A stretch of 64,000 nt of DNA, from contig NZ_CP012914.1 in the NCBI RefSeq assembly GCF_001315015.1, forward strand, positions 1,178,001-1,242,000, in the 5' to 3' direction. Shown here piece after piece: positions 25,011 through 34,254 of this stretch. The position numbers and the translations under genes are program-made. The DNA is from Azospirillum brasilense. GTDB lineage: Bacteria > Pseudomonadota > Alphaproteobacteria > Azospirillales > Azospirillaceae. How positions within the stretch are numbered: the first letter of the stretch is position 1; every line of letters begins with the position of its first letter. A model generated the notes under the pieces. It had not been told where the DNA came from, made no database searches, and saw only the letters and a list, made by a program, of their open reading frames with translations.

Positions 25011-26819
25011 TCAGACAGACTTGCGGTCCCGCTCTCCCTCCGGTTCCTCGCGGTCGGCCTCGAAGAGGGCCTGAAGCTCGGCGGCGGCCTGCCGGGAGGT
25101 CTGGATCAGGCGGTTCTCGTCGTGATGGACGGCGTGCTGCCGGATCAGCGTGCGCTCGTCATGCTCGCGGAAAGTCTCCAGCGTGTGCCGCGTCTCCTCC
25201 GGCGGCAGGCCCAGCGATTCCAGAACGCCGCCGGTCAGGCGCAGGCTGGAATCGAAGGTCTCGCGCACGAAATGCGTGACCCCGCGGTCCATCAGGAAAT
25301 GGGCGTGGCGGCGGTTGCGGGCGCGGGCGTGGATGACGAGGTGCGGGAAATGGCGCGTCGCCAGCTCCACCACGCGCAGCGACTGCTCCATGTCTTCCAG
25401 CGCGACCACCAGCACCTTGGCCTTGTCGGCCCCGGCCGCGCGCAGCAGGTCGAGCCGCGACGGGTCGCCGTAATAGACCTTGTTGCCGAATCGCCGCACG
25501 ACGTCGACCTGCTCGGCGCTCTGCTCCAGCGCCGTGAAGGGGATGCCGCGCAGCCGCAGCACTCGCCCGACGATCTGCCCGACCCGGCCGAAGCCGCAGA
25601 TCAGCACCGGCGGCTCGCCGTCCGGCGCGATGGTATCGTAGGGACGGACGGGCTTCACGATCAGCCGCGGCGCCAGCCAGCGCTCCTCCGCCGCGAAGAC
25701 GAAGGGGGTGGCGATCATCGACAGCGTGACCACCAGCATGGCCGTCGCCGCCTGCCCCCCGCTCATCGCCCCGACGCCGACGGCCAGCCCGAACAGCACG
25801 AAGCCGAACTCGCCGCCCTGGCTCAACACGGTGGACAGCCGCGTCGAGCCGCCCGGACGCAGCCCGGACAGGCGGGCCAGTCCGAACAGGACCGCCGCCT
25901 TCAAGGCCATCAGCCCGAGCGCCAGCGACAGGTAACGCACCGGCTCGGCCATCAGCGCCGCGACATCGGCCCCCATGCCCACCGACACGAAGAACAGGCC
26001 GAGCAGCAGCCCCTCGAAGGGCGCGATGTCCGCCTGCACCTCGTGCCGGTACTCCGAATCGGACAGCAGCACCCCGGCCATGAAGGCGCCGAGCGACATG
26101 GACAGCCCCGCCCAGGCGGCGAACAGGGCGGTGCCCAGCACGATCAGCAGGGCGGTGGCGGTGAAGATCTCCGGCGTCCGAGCGCCGTCCACGATGCGCA
26201 GCACCGGGCGCAGCAGGTAGCGCCCGCCGGCCAGGATCACCGCGATCGCTCCGCCGGCCTTCAGCACGGCCAGCCACGCGGTTCCGGCGTCCGGCACCTC
26301 TCCGGCGCCATGACCGAGCAGGGGCAGCAGCGCCACGGCGGGGATGATGGCGAGGTCCTGGAAGAGCAGGATGGAGAAGGCGCTGCGCCCGGCGTTGGTG
26401 GTCAGCAACTCCCGCTCCGCCAGCATGGGCAGCACCATGGCGGTGGAGGAGAGGGAAAGACCGAATCCGGTCACCGCAGCGGCGGCGGGGGTGAATCCCA
26501 ACAGGACAATGGTGGCGGCGGCGATCACGACGGCGGTCACCGCGACCTGCGCGCCGCCGAGCCCCAGGACCGATCGTCGCATCACCCAGAGGCGGGCGGG
26601 GCGCAACTCCAGCCCGATCAGGAACAGCAGCATGATGACGCCGAGTTCCGAGACGTGCCGGATCGCCTCGACGTCCGTCACCAGCCCGAGCCCGCCCGGC
26701 CCGATGGCCAGCCCCGCCGCGAGATAGCCGAGCGGCCCGCCGAAGCCGATCCGCTTGGCCACCGGCACCGCCAGGACCACGGCGGCCAGCAGCACCACCA
26801 ACGTCACGAAATCCGGCAT
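25011..26819 (-). CDS. Kef-type potassium/proton antiporter (CPA2)
   Basis: The 602-residue protein has an N-terminal Na/H exchanger-type membrane domain of about 12 helices (residues 1-380). It is followed by a TrkA-N/RCK domain with the nucleotide-binding ICGFGRVGQIVGRVLRLRG near residue 410, and a polar tail rich in His and Glu. This matches KefB/KefC-like monovalent cation efflux systems. No KefF/KefG ancillary gene is adjacent, so glutathione control is not implied. The ATG at 26817-26819 has AAGGGG upstream; the GTG three codons earlier would be too close to that site. It converges on the ABC operon. Confidence 0.92.
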   Translation of the reverse strand: MPDFVTLVVLLAAVVLAVPVAKRIGFGGPLGYLAAGLAIGPGGLGLVTDVEAIRHVSELGVIMLLFLIGLELRPARLWVMRRSVLGLGGAQVAVTAVVIAAATIVLLGFTPAAAAVTGFGLSLSSTAMVLPMLAERELLTTNAGRSAFSILLFQDLAIIPAVALLPLLGHGAGEVPDAGTAWLAVLKAGGAIAVILAGGRYLLRPVLRIVDGARTPEIFTATALLIVLGTALFAAWAGLSMSLGAFMAGVLLSDSEYRHEVQADIAPFEGLLLGLFFVSVGMGADVAALMAEPVRYLSLALGLMALKAAVLFGLARLSGLRPGGSTRLSTVLSQGGEFGFVLFGLAVGVGAMSGGQAATAMLVVTLSMIATPFVFAAEERWLAPRLIVKPVRPYDTIAPDGEPPVLICGFGRVGQIVGRVLRLRGIPFTALEQSAEQVDVVRRFGNKVYYGDPSRLDLLRAAGADKAKVLVVALEDMEQSLRVVELATRHFPHLVIHARARNRRHAHFLMDRGVTHFVRETFDSSLRLTGGVLESLGLPPEETRHTLETFREHDERTLIRQHAVHHDENRLIQTSRQAAAELQALFEADREEPEGERDRKSV

Positions 26820-26842
26820 CGGGCCCACCCCTTAAAGGCTTT

Positions 26843-26944
26843 GCCCCCACCCTAACCCTCCCCCGCTTCGCAGGGGAGGGAACTTAGGCCCTCCCCTGCG
26901 AAGCGGGGGAGGGAGGGGACCCACGAAGTGGGGAGGGTGGGGGC
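26843..26944. repeat. G/C-rich palindromic intergenic repeat, copy C
   Basis: The element runs from TGCCCCCACCC to GGGTGGGGGCA and contains two inner palindromes with GCTTCGC and GCGAAGC centres. It nearly fills the 140-base gap between the mrp stop and the antiporter start. Confidence 0.85.
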
Positions 26945-26959
26945 AATGACCCCGATGCC

Positions 26960-28135
26960 TTACGACACCACGATCCGCGGCGCCGCCCGCGCCGGGCCCT
27001 GCTCGCCGGCGATCTTCTCCCACAGGCGCTTGGCAATCCCGCGGTAGACCTTCGCGTGCTCCGATTCGGGCTGAGACACCACGATGGGCTGGCCCTGGTC
27101 GGCGGTTTCGCGGATGTCGAGATGCAGCGGGACCTCGCCGAGGAACTCCATGCCCAGGTCCGACGCCTCCTTGCGGGCGCCGCCGTGGCTGAAGATGTCC
27201 GTGCGGTGCCCGCAGTTCGGGCAGCAGAAGTAGCTCATGTTCTCGATGATGCCGAGGACGGGCACGTCCACGCGGCGGAACATGTTCAACCCCTTGCGGG
27301 CGTCGAGCAGGGCGATGTCCTGCGGGGTCGAGACGATGATCGCCCCGGCCAGCGGCACCTGCTGCGCCATGGTGAGCTGGGCGTCGCCGGTGCCCGGCGG
27401 CATGTCGACCACCAGAACGTCGAGCGTGCCCCAGTTCACATCGCGCAGCATCTGCTGCAGGGCGCTCATCACCATCGGGCCGCGCCAGATCATCGGCGTG
27501 TCCTCAGCCACCAGGAAGCCCATCGACATCACCTTGATGCCGTAGTTCTCCATCGGCTCCAGGATCTTGCCGTCGCGGCTGGTCGGCCGGCCGGAGATGC
27601 CCAGCATGCGCGGCATGGACGGGCCGTAGATGTCGGCGTCCAGAAGCCCGACCTTCAACCCGTTCGCCGCCATGGCGAGGGCGAGGTTGCTGGCCGTGGT
27701 GGACTTGCCGACGCCGCCCTTGCCCGACGCGACGGCGACGATGGCCCTCACGCCCGGCACCAGCGGCTTCTGCTCCGCCTGCTGCTGCCCGTGGGAATGG
27801 CCGTGGGAGTGGCCTTGGCCGCCATGGGAGTGACCGCCGTGGGAATGCCCGTGGCCCTGCTGCGGGGCGGCACCCTGCCCGGCGGGGCGGTGCGCCGTCA
27901 GGACCGCGGTGACCGACAGGACGCCCGGCAGGGCTTCCACCGCTTTCTCGGCGGCGTGGCGCACCGGCTCGGCCTGGGCGCCGCGCTTGGGGTCCACTTC
28001 GATCGAAAAGGCGACGTGCCCGTCACGCACGACAAGGCCGGAAAGCATGCCGAGGCTGACGACGTCCTTGCCCCGTTCCGGATCGACAACCGTCCTCAGA
28101 GCTTCAAGGACTTGAGCTTCGCTGACCTGCGCCAT
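26960..28135 (-). CDS. mrp: Mrp/ApbC family P-loop ATPase, Fe-S cluster carrier, with His-rich linker
   Basis: The 391-residue protein has an N-terminal MIP18/DUF59 domain (residues 1-82), a linker and a MinD-like P-loop ATPase domain. The deviant Walker A is GKGGVGKST at residues 138-146, and the CPNC motif in [14 protein letters not shown] fits a bridging Fe-S cluster between monomers. Such proteins carry and transfer Fe-S clusters. The linker at residues 95-115 holds nine His in HGHSHG-like repeats, which is unusual and could bind Zn, Ni or other metal. The start is the ATG at 28133-28135. It is divergent from hflK. Confidence 0.95.
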   Translation of the reverse strand: MAQVSEAQVLEALRTVVDPERGKDVVSLGMLSGLVVRDGHVAFSIEVDPKRGAQAEPVRHAAEKAVEALPGVLSVTAVLTAHRPAGQGAAPQQGHGHSHGGHSHGGQGHSHGHSHGQQQAEQKPLVPGVRAIVAVASGKGGVGKSTTASNLALAMAANGLKVGLLDADIYGPSMPRMLGISGRPTSRDGKILEPMENYGIKVMSMGFLVAEDTPMIWRGPMVMSALQQMLRDVNWGTLDVLVVDMPPGTGDAQLTMAQQVPLAGAIIVSTPQDIALLDARKGLNMFRRVDVPVLGIIENMSYFCCPNCGHRTDIFSHGGARKEASDLGMEFLGEVPLHLDIRETADQGQPIVVSQPESEHAKVYRGIAKRLWEKIAGEQGPARAAPRIVVS

Positions 28136-28319
28136 GGTTGAAAACTCCGCTTCCTTCCCGATATTGGCGGATATCCGTCGGTGAAATCCTTCCCCGAATG
28201 GGATGGGCACTATAGGGCCGGCGGACAATAATGGTAAAGGGATCGGACGGTCCGGAAACGATTTGTTTTCCGGAATTTCCGTCCCAAGAATTGAGAGAGC
28301 GCGAAGGGGAACGAACGGA

Positions 28320-29483
28320 ATGCCGTGGAGCAATCAGGGAGGGGGCGGCGGTGGCGGCCCCTGGGGTCCTCCGCCGGGTGGTGGCGGTCAGAATCCGTGG
28401 GGCCGTCCGCCGGGTGGCGGTGGCGGCGGTGGTGGCGGCGGCGGAGGGCCGCAGCCGCCGGACCTGGAGGATCTGCTGCGCCGCGGCCAGGACCGCCTGA
28501 AGCGGGTGATGCCGGGCGGCGTCGGCAGCGGCCGGGGCATCGCGCTCGTCGTCGGCCTGCTGGCCGCGGTCTGGCTGGCCAGCGGCATCTACCGCGTCGA
28601 GGCGGACGAGCAGGGCGTCGTGCTGCGCTTCGGCCAATGGGTGCGCACCGAGCAGCCCGGTCTGCGCTACCACCTGCCGGCGCCCATCGAAACGGTGCTG
28701 ATGCCCAAGGTGACGCGCGTCAACCGCATCGAGGTCGGCTACCGCTCGGCCGGCGACGGGCGTCGCGGCGACCGCGACGTTCCCGACGAGTCGCTGATGC
28801 TGACCGGCGACGAGAACATCATCGACATCGACTTCACCGTCTTCTGGGTCATCAAGGACGCGGGTGAGTATCTGTTCAAGATCCGCGACCCCGAGGCCAC
28901 CGTGAAGAAGGCGGCGGAAAGCGCGATGCGCGAGGTGATCGGCCGCACCGACCTGCAGCCGGCCTTGACCGAGGCCCGCCAGCAGATCGAAACCTCCACC
29001 CGCGGGCTCCTCCAGGCCATGCTGGACGACTACGAAGCGGGCATCGAGGTGACGCAGGTGCAGTTGCAGAAGGCCGACCCGCCGTCGCCCGTCATCGATG
29101 CCTTCAACGACGTGCAGCGTGCCCGCGCCGACCGCGAGCGCGCCCGCAACGAGGCCGAGGCCTACCGGAACGACGTGATCCCGCGCGCCCGAGGCGACGC
29201 GGAACGGCTGATCCAGGAAGCCTCCGCCTACCGCGAGCAGGTCGTGAACCTGGCCCAGGGTGACGCCGACCGCTTCCGCAAGGTCTTCGACGCCTACTCG
29301 ACGGCCAAGGACGTGACCGCCAAGCGCATGTATCTGGAGACCATGGAAGAGATCCTGAGCGGCGCCAACAAGGTCATCATCGACGGCAACGCGCAGGGTG
29401 CCCAGGGCGTGGTTCCCTATCTGCCGCTCAACCAGCTCCAGCCTGCTCCGGCGCGGCCCGCCGGCCAGCAGCCGGCCCGTTGA
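28320..29483 (+). CDS. hflK: FtsH protease modulator HflK
   Basis: HflK and HflC form a large membrane complex that surrounds and regulates the FtsH protease. The 387-residue protein has a Gly/Pro-rich cytoplasmic N-terminus (residues 4-43), one transmembrane helix (about 72-88), and an SPFH/band 7 domain with [30 protein letters not shown] followed by a long charged helical stretch. AAGGGGA precedes the ATG at 28320. hflC follows after 11 bases. Confidence 0.97.
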   Translation: MPWSNQGGGGGGGPWGPPPGGGGQNPWGRPPGGGGGGGGGGGGPQPPDLEDLLRRGQDRLKRVMPGGVGSGRGIALVVGLLAAVWLASGIYRVEADEQGVVLRFGQWVRTEQPGLRYHLPAPIETVLMPKVTRVNRIEVGYRSAGDGRRGDRDVPDESLMLTGDENIIDIDFTVFWVIKDAGEYLFKIRDPEATVKKAAESAMREVIGRTDLQPALTEARQQIETSTRGLLQAMLDDYEAGIEVTQVQLQKADPPSPVIDAFNDVQRARADRERARNEAEAYRNDVIPRARGDAERLIQEASAYREQVVNLAQGDADRFRKVFDAYSTAKDVTAKRMYLETMEEILSGANKVIIDGNAQGAQGVVPYLPLNQLQPAPARPAGQQPAR

Positions 29484-29494
29484 GGAGGGATGCC

Positions 29495-30442
29495 ATGAAC
29501 CGCACTTTGTTGGTCGCCGGCATCGGCATCCTCGCCGCGGGCGTGCTCGCCTCGGCCTCGCTGTTCACGGTGAACGAGGCGCAGCAGGCGCTCGTCCTCC
29601 AGTTCGGCGAGCCGATGCGCGTCATCCGCGAACCCGGCCTGAAGGCCAAGGTTCCCTTCATCCAGGAAGTCCGCATCCTCGACCGCCGCGTGCTCGACCT
29701 CGATCCGCCGGTGGAGCAGGTCATCCTGGCCGACCAGAAGCGCCTGGACGTGGACGCCTTCGCGCGCTACCGCATCCTGGACCCGCTGCGCTTCTACCAG
29801 ACCGCCGGCAACGAGGCGGTGGCCGAGACGCGGATGAACGCCATCGTGAACTCGGCGCTCCGCCGCGTTCTCGGCAGCGTGACGCTGCTCGCCATCCTGT
29901 CGGACGAGCGTCCGCGCGTGATGAACGACATCCGCGGGCAGGTGAACGACGAAGCGAAGCGCTTCGGCATCGAGATCGTCGACGTCCGCATCCGCCGCGC
30001 CGACCTGCCGGAGGAGACCAGCCAGTCGATCTTCGCCCGCATGCGGTCGGAGCGTGAGCGCGAAGCCGCCGAGGCCCGCGCCCAAGGTCAGGAGCAGTCG
30101 CAGCAGATCCGCTCCCGCGCGGACCGCGAGCGCACCGTCATCCTGGCCGAAGCGCAGCGCGATTCGCAGATCCTGCGCGGTGAAGGCGACAACCAGGCGC
30201 TGAAGATGATCGCCGAGGCGACGTCTCAGGACCCGCAGTTCTACAGCTTCTACCGGACGCTCGAAGCCTACCGGAAGTCGCTGAACAAGGACGACACCAC
30301 CATGGTGCTGTCCCCGACCGGCGAGTTCTTCCGCTACTTCGGCGACATCACCGGCGGCGGCAACGGCCAGCCGGCTCCAGCCTCGGGCAGTGGTGCCGTG
30401 CCTCAGCGGGCCCCGGCCCCGGCGACCGCCCAGCAGCAGTAA
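29495..30442 (+). CDS. hflC: FtsH protease modulator HflC
   Basis: The 315-residue partner of HflK has an N-terminal anchor helix (residues 5-24), an SPFH domain (VNEAQQALVLQFGEPMRVIREPGLKAKVPF), the IDVRIRR-like VDVRIRRADLPEE motif, and a long Glu/Arg/Gln coiled coil. The start is the ATG at 29495 behind GAGGAGGGA; an ATG-like start 15 bases earlier overlaps that site. The operon hflK-hflC continues to the DUF2065 gene across a palindromic repeat. Confidence 0.97.
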   Translation: MNRTLLVAGIGILAAGVLASASLFTVNEAQQALVLQFGEPMRVIREPGLKAKVPFIQEVRILDRRVLDLDPPVEQVILADQKRLDVDAFARYRILDPLRFYQTAGNEAVAETRMNAIVNSALRRVLGSVTLLAILSDERPRVMNDIRGQVNDEAKRFGIEIVDVRIRRADLPEETSQSIFARMRSEREREAAEARAQGQEQSQQIRSRADRERTVILAEAQRDSQILRGEGDNQALKMIAEATSQDPQFYSFYRTLEAYRKSLNKDDTTMVLSPTGEFFRYFGDITGGGNGQPAPASGSGAVPQRAPAPATAQQQ

Positions 30443-30458
30443 GACGTCGCGCTCGATT

Positions 30459-30496
30459 CCCCTCCCCCCGTCCCGGGGGAGGGGGCGGGGTGGGGG
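30459..30496. repeat. G/C-rich palindromic intergenic repeat, copy D (short)
   Basis: CCCCTCCCCCCGTCCC and its approximate inverse GGGGGAGGGGGCGGGGTGGGGG form a reduced version of the family, with a single palindrome. It lies between hflC and the DUF2065 gene. Confidence 0.7.
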
Positions 30497-30563
30497 CTCC
30501 CGTTCTCCCACCCCAATTTTGTCGTCCCGCCCTGGATTCCTTCTCCGGAATGCCGCCCGACCG

Positions 30564-30752
30564 ATGACGGATTTCCTCACCGCGCTGGCCCTGGTCCTGG
30601 TGATCGAGGGCGTGCTCTACGCGCTGTTCCCGTCCGCTATGCGGCGTCTGATCGTCGAAGCGCTGACGATGCCGGAGAACCGGCTGCGCGCCGTCGGGCT
30701 GGTGACGGCGGTGGCCGGCGTCGGACTTGTCTGGCTTCTGCGGGGCGCCTGA
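30564..30752 (+). CDS. DUF2065 family small membrane protein
   Basis: The 62-residue protein has two transmembrane helices (about 4-22 and 41-59) and the family features FLTALALVLVIEGVLYALFP and MPENRLRAVGL. DUF2065 genes commonly follow hflKC, as here, but the function is unknown. The ATG at 30564 lacks a strong ribosome site. Confidence 0.9.
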   Translation: MTDFLTALALVLVIEGVLYALFPSAMRRLIVEALTMPENRLRAVGLVTAVAGVGLVWLLRGA

Positions 30753-30945
30753 CACCCTTTTGCCGCGCGCGCGTCGCTGGACCGCGCCGCCATTTTCCGG
30801 CCATACTCCGACTTCTATACTCGCGCGTCCTCCGTGGCGGATGGGACCCGTGCGCCTTTGCTTGAAGCGGTGACGCGCGGGGATTACATCCGGCACACGG
30901 ATCGGTGAAGCGCCCCCTCGGACCGCGATTCGCATGAAACCGCGA

Positions 30946-30975
30946 GCCGATTGGAACAGATGGCCGATTGGAACA
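30946..30975. repeat. 13-bp tandem direct repeat upstream of the DegP gene
   Basis: GCCGATTGGAACA occurs at 30946-30958 and again at 30963-30975, with a 17-base period. The second copy ends 34 bases before the start codon. It may be a chance duplication or a protein-binding site. Confidence 0.6.
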
Positions 30976-31009
30976 AGAAGGTGCCGGATGTCCGGCAGGG
31001 AGAGCTGAG

Positions 31010-32539
31010 TTGAACCCGAACCACCCCATCCACCGCGCCGATTTTGGCAGCCGGCTGCGCGTCGTGCCGCTGATCGCCGCTCTCCTGTTGGGGCTGTCCG
31101 CCGCCGTCGGCACCCCCGCCATGGCCCAGTCGCGCCCGGCGCCGACCAGCTTCGCCGACCTGTCGGAAAAGCTGCTGCCCGCCGTGGTCAACATCTCCAC
31201 CAGCCAGGCGGTGCCGCAGCGCCAGCAGGGCGCCCGTCCCGAGATGCCGCAGTTCCCGCCGGGCTCGCCGTTCGAGGAGTTCTTCCGCGACTTCTTCGAC
31301 CGCCAGCAGCAGGACCAGCCGCAGCAGCCGCGCAAGTCCACCTCGCTCGGCTCCGGCTTCATCATCGACGCCAAGAACGGCTACGTGGTCACCAACAACC
31401 ACGTCATCCAGGACGCCGACGAGATCACCGTCATCCTGCAGGACGACACCAACATCAAGGCGGAGCTGATCGGCAAGGACCCGAAGACCGACGTCGCCCT
31501 GCTGAAGATCACCACCAACCATCCGCTGGTCGCCGTTCCCTTCGGCGATTCGGACGCCATGCGCGTGGGCGACTGGGTGCTGGCCATCGGCAACCCGTTC
31601 GGCCTGGGCGGCTCAGTCACCGCCGGCATCATCTCGGCCCGCCAGCGCGACATCAACGCCGGTCCCTACGATGACTTCCTGCAGACCGACGCCTCGATCA
31701 ACCGCGGCAATTCCGGCGGCCCGATGTTCAACCTGAACGGCGAGGTCATCGGCATCAACACGGCGATCTTCTCGCCGTCGGGCGGTTCGGTCGGCATCGG
31801 CTTCGCAATCCCGTCCAACCTCGCCAAGCAGGTGGTCGCGCAGCTCCGCGAGTACGGCAAGACCCGCCGCGGCTGGCTGGGCGTGCGCATCCAGGGCGTG
31901 ACCCCGGAGATCGCCGAGAGCCTGGGGCTGCAGGGCCACAAGGGCGCGCTGGTTGCCTCCATCACCCCGAATGGCCCGGCGGCCAAGGCCGGCATCCAGG
32001 CGGGCGACGTGGTGACCAAGTTCGACGGCAAGGAAATCAACGAGATGCGCCGCCTGCCGCGCGTCGTCGCCGAGACGCCGATCGACAAGGCCGTCCCGAT
32101 CGAGGTGTGGCGCAAGGGCAAGTCGCAGCAGCTTCAGGTGAAGGTGGGCGAGCTTGAGGCCGCCGAGGAATCGGGTCTTCTCGCCGCAAACCCCGAGGAG
32201 CAGCGCCGCCAGCCGCAGCAGGCGCCGGCCCAGAAGCCGACCGAGACGCTGGGTCTGAAGCTGACCAACATCACCCCGGAGCTGCGCCAGCAGTTCGAGA
32301 TCAAGCCCGAGCTGAAGGGCGTCGTGGTGACCGAGGTGGCCGGCAACTCCACCGCGTCGGAAAAAGGCATCCGCGCCGGCGACGTCATCATCGAGGTCGG
32401 CCAGGAGGAGGTCCGCAAGCCGGAGGATGTGACGGCGAAGATCCAGAAGGCCAAGGAGCAAGGAAAGAAGTCCATCCTGCTGCTGGTGGATCGTCACGGC
32501 GACCTGCGCTTCGTGGCCATCCCGCTCAGCCAGGGCTGA
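31010..32539 (+). CDS. degP: DegP/HtrA (Do) family periplasmic serine endoprotease
   Basis: The 509-residue protein has a signal peptide cleaved after PAMA-Q (about residue 39), a trypsin-like domain with catalytic His131 (TNNHV), Asp161 (KTDVALLKI) and Ser235 (GNSGGPMF), and two PDZ domains (about 290-380 and 410-505). It degrades or refolds damaged envelope proteins. No ATG fits, so the TTG at 31010 is chosen because GGGAG lies seven bases before it; another TTG at 30968 is possible. It follows hflKC-DUF2065, a common protein-quality-control neighbourhood. A strong terminator lies downstream. Confidence 0.96.
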   Translation: MNPNHPIHRADFGSRLRVVPLIAALLLGLSAAVGTPAMAQSRPAPTSFADLSEKLLPAVVNISTSQAVPQRQQGARPEMPQFPPGSPFEEFFRDFFDRQQQDQPQQPRKSTSLGSGFIIDAKNGYVVTNNHVIQDADEITVILQDDTNIKAELIGKDPKTDVALLKITTNHPLVAVPFGDSDAMRVGDWVLAIGNPFGLGGSVTAGIISARQRDINAGPYDDFLQTDASINRGNSGGPMFNLNGEVIGINTAIFSPSGGSVGIGFAIPSNLAKQVVAQLREYGKTRRGWLGVRIQGVTPEIAESLGLQGHKGALVASITPNGPAAKAGIQAGDVVTKFDGKEINEMRRLPRVVAETPIDKAVPIEVWRKGKSQQLQVKVGELEAAEESGLLAANPEEQRRQPQQAPAQKPTETLGLKLTNITPELRQQFEIKPELKGVVVTEVAGNSTASEKGIRAGDVIIEVGQEEVRKPEDVTAKIQKAKEQGKKSILLLVDRHGDLRFVAIPLSQG

Positions 32540-32565
32540 TCGGGGACTGGGCTGCGGCCAAACGA

Positions 32566-32599
32566 AAAGGGCACCGGCGGGAAACCGCCGGTGCCCTTT
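32566..32599. terminator. Intrinsic terminator between degP and serB
   Basis: A perfect 15-bp stem (32566-32580 with 32585-32599) carries a GAAA tetraloop and is flanked by A's on the left and T's on the right. It can serve both convergent genes. Confidence 0.92.
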
Positions 32600-32626
32600 C
32601 GCTTTGTGAGGTGCGTTGGTGGGCGG

Positions 32627-33523
32627 TCAGCCCTCCACGAATTCGCCGATCCGGTAGCCCTGGGCGAACAGCAGGGCGGTCAGGTCGCCATGGTCCACGC
32701 GGGCGCGGGCCTGGGCGGCCACCGTCGGCTTGGCGTGGAAGGCAACGCCAAGCCCGGCGGCCAGCAGCATCGGCAGGTCGTTGGCGCCGTCGCCGACGGA
32801 CATCGTCTCGACGGTCGGGACGTGGCGCTCCCCGGCGTAGGCGAGCAGGGCCTCCAGCTTGCTGTCCTTGTCGAGGATCGGCTCGACCACCGCGCCGGTC
32901 ATGACGCCGTCCACCACCTCCAGCACGTTGCCACGGTCATCGTCGAAGCCGACCCACTGGCGTACACGCTCCGTGAAGCAGCGGAAACCGCCGGAGACCA
33001 GCACGCAGGTCGCCCCGTTGGTGCGCATGGTGGAAACCAGAGTCTTGGCGCCCGGCATCAGGGTGGCGCGCTGCCACACCTCGTCGACGACGCTCTCGTT
33101 CAGGCCCTTCAGCAGGGCGACCCGCTCGCGCACCGCGCCCTTGAAGTCGATCTCGCCGTTCATGGCGCGGGCGGTGATCGCAGCGATGTGGTCCTTCAGC
33201 CCGACGTAATCGCCCAGCTCGTCCAGCATCTCCTGCTCGATGATCGTCGATTCCATGTCGGCGACCAGCAGGCGCTTCTTCCGGTTGCCCGGCTTCTGGG
33301 CGATGACGTCCACGGCAAGGCCACCAAGCGCGCGGCGGACGGCGGCTTCGGCCTGCTCGGGCACCAAGCCTTCCTCGGCGATGTCGCAGGCGCGGTCCGG
33401 CGCCAGCCAGTCCGGCTTGGCGGTGTCGGCCCCCAGCGCGGTCAGGGACGCGCGGGCGGCCTGCACGGCCTGCTCGTCGAGAACGGCGGAGGCGGCGGCG
33501 ATCAGCGTAACGACAGCGCTCAT
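32627..33523 (-). CDS. serB: Phosphoserine phosphatase
   Basis: SerB hydrolyses phosphoserine in the last step of serine synthesis. The 298-residue HAD-family enzyme has an N-terminal regulatory part (about 1-80), motif I DMEST (the nucleophile is the first Asp) near residue 94, motif II in LVSGGF near 184-189, and motif III GDGANDLPML near 250. The length matches long SerB proteins. The start is the ATG at 33521-33523. It is monocistronic, between convergent degP and the divergent lipoprotein gene. Confidence 0.96.
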   Translation of the reverse strand: MSAVVTLIAAASAVLDEQAVQAARASLTALGADTAKPDWLAPDRACDIAEEGLVPEQAEAAVRRALGGLAVDVIAQKPGNRKKRLLVADMESTIIEQEMLDELGDYVGLKDHIAAITARAMNGEIDFKGAVRERVALLKGLNESVVDEVWQRATLMPGAKTLVSTMRTNGATCVLVSGGFRCFTERVRQWVGFDDDRGNVLEVVDGVMTGAVVEPILDKDSKLEALLAYAGERHVPTVETMSVGDGANDLPMLLAAGLGVAFHAKPTVAAQARARVDHGDLTALLFAQGYRIGEFVEG

Positions 33524-33685
33524 GGCGGGGCGATCCTGGAAGAGCCGTGGGGAAAGGGCGCGCGCGCTCCCTAGCACAGCCAGGGGTTTGCGCCAACCCA
33601 CTCCGCCAAGCGTCGTAGACATTCCGCGCCGGGGACCCGCGCGCCTCCCGCCGCGTTTCCGCTCAAATCGCGGGAGGGTTCGTCC

Positions 33686-34174
33686 ATGATCCAGCGGCCT
33701 GCCACCCTTCTTATCCCGTCCATTCTTGCTTTCACCCTGCTGTTGGCCGGATGCGGCGCCGGGACCGATCTGGCGCAGCGCCCGCCGCCCGGCTATGTCG
33801 GCGAGGTGGGAGCGCGTGTCTCGGCGGTGGATTGGGCGCAGGCCCGCCCCGTGACCGTGCAGTTGGACGAGTTCCGGTTCCAGCCCGACCGTCTGGCCTT
33901 CGAGCGGGGAACCCCGTACCGCCTGACGCTGGAGAACCGCGGGACCGTCGCGCACACCTTCACCTCCGAAGGCTTCTTCAAGGCCATCGCGGTGCGCCGG
34001 GTCACCACCGCGCAAGGCGCCGTCGAGACGCCGGCCCTGGTGAATCTGGAGATTCCCGCCGGCCAGACCGACGTGGTGGAGTTCGTTCCGGTCGAGGCCG
34101 GAACCTACGACCTGGCCTGCCACGAACCGCTGCACAGCAGCTTCGGCATGACCGGGACGATCACGGTTCGCTGA
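33686..34174 (+). CDS. Cupredoxin-like lipoprotein
   Basis: The 162-residue protein starts with a lipoprotein signal (LLLAGC, Cys23 would be lipidated). It then has a cupredoxin fold with a complete type 1 copper set: His90 (VAHTF), Cys145, His150 and Met155 in ACHEPLHSSFGMTG. It could carry electrons or copper at the periplasmic face of a membrane. The partner is unknown, and neither neighbour (serB divergent, miaA downstream on the same strand) suggests one. GGGAGGG lies upstream of the ATG. Confidence 0.88.
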   Translation: MIQRPATLLIPSILAFTLLLAGCGAGTDLAQRPPPGYVGEVGARVSAVDWAQARPVTVQLDEFRFQPDRLAFERGTPYRLTLENRGTVAHTFTSEGFFKAIAVRRVTTAQGAVETPALVNLEIPAGQTDVVEFVPVEAGTYDLACHEPLHSSFGMTGTITVR

Positions 34175-34254
34175 GGCCCCGCACCGGTCGCCCTTGCCAA
34201 GCCGAGCCTTCCCCTGCCATACGCTGTAGCCGGAGGAACGTCAGGCAAGGCGAC

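Noticed and set aside
25122..26855. 577-codon open frame opposite the Kef-type antiporter
   Set aside because: Its translation is Gln/His/Arg-rich with no motif, while the opposite frame encodes a clear antiporter with RCK domain.
28332..28450. Gly/Pro-rich repeats at the HflK N-terminus as something novel
   Set aside because: A Gly-rich cytoplasmic N-terminus is common in HflK proteins, so it is recorded only as part of that gene.
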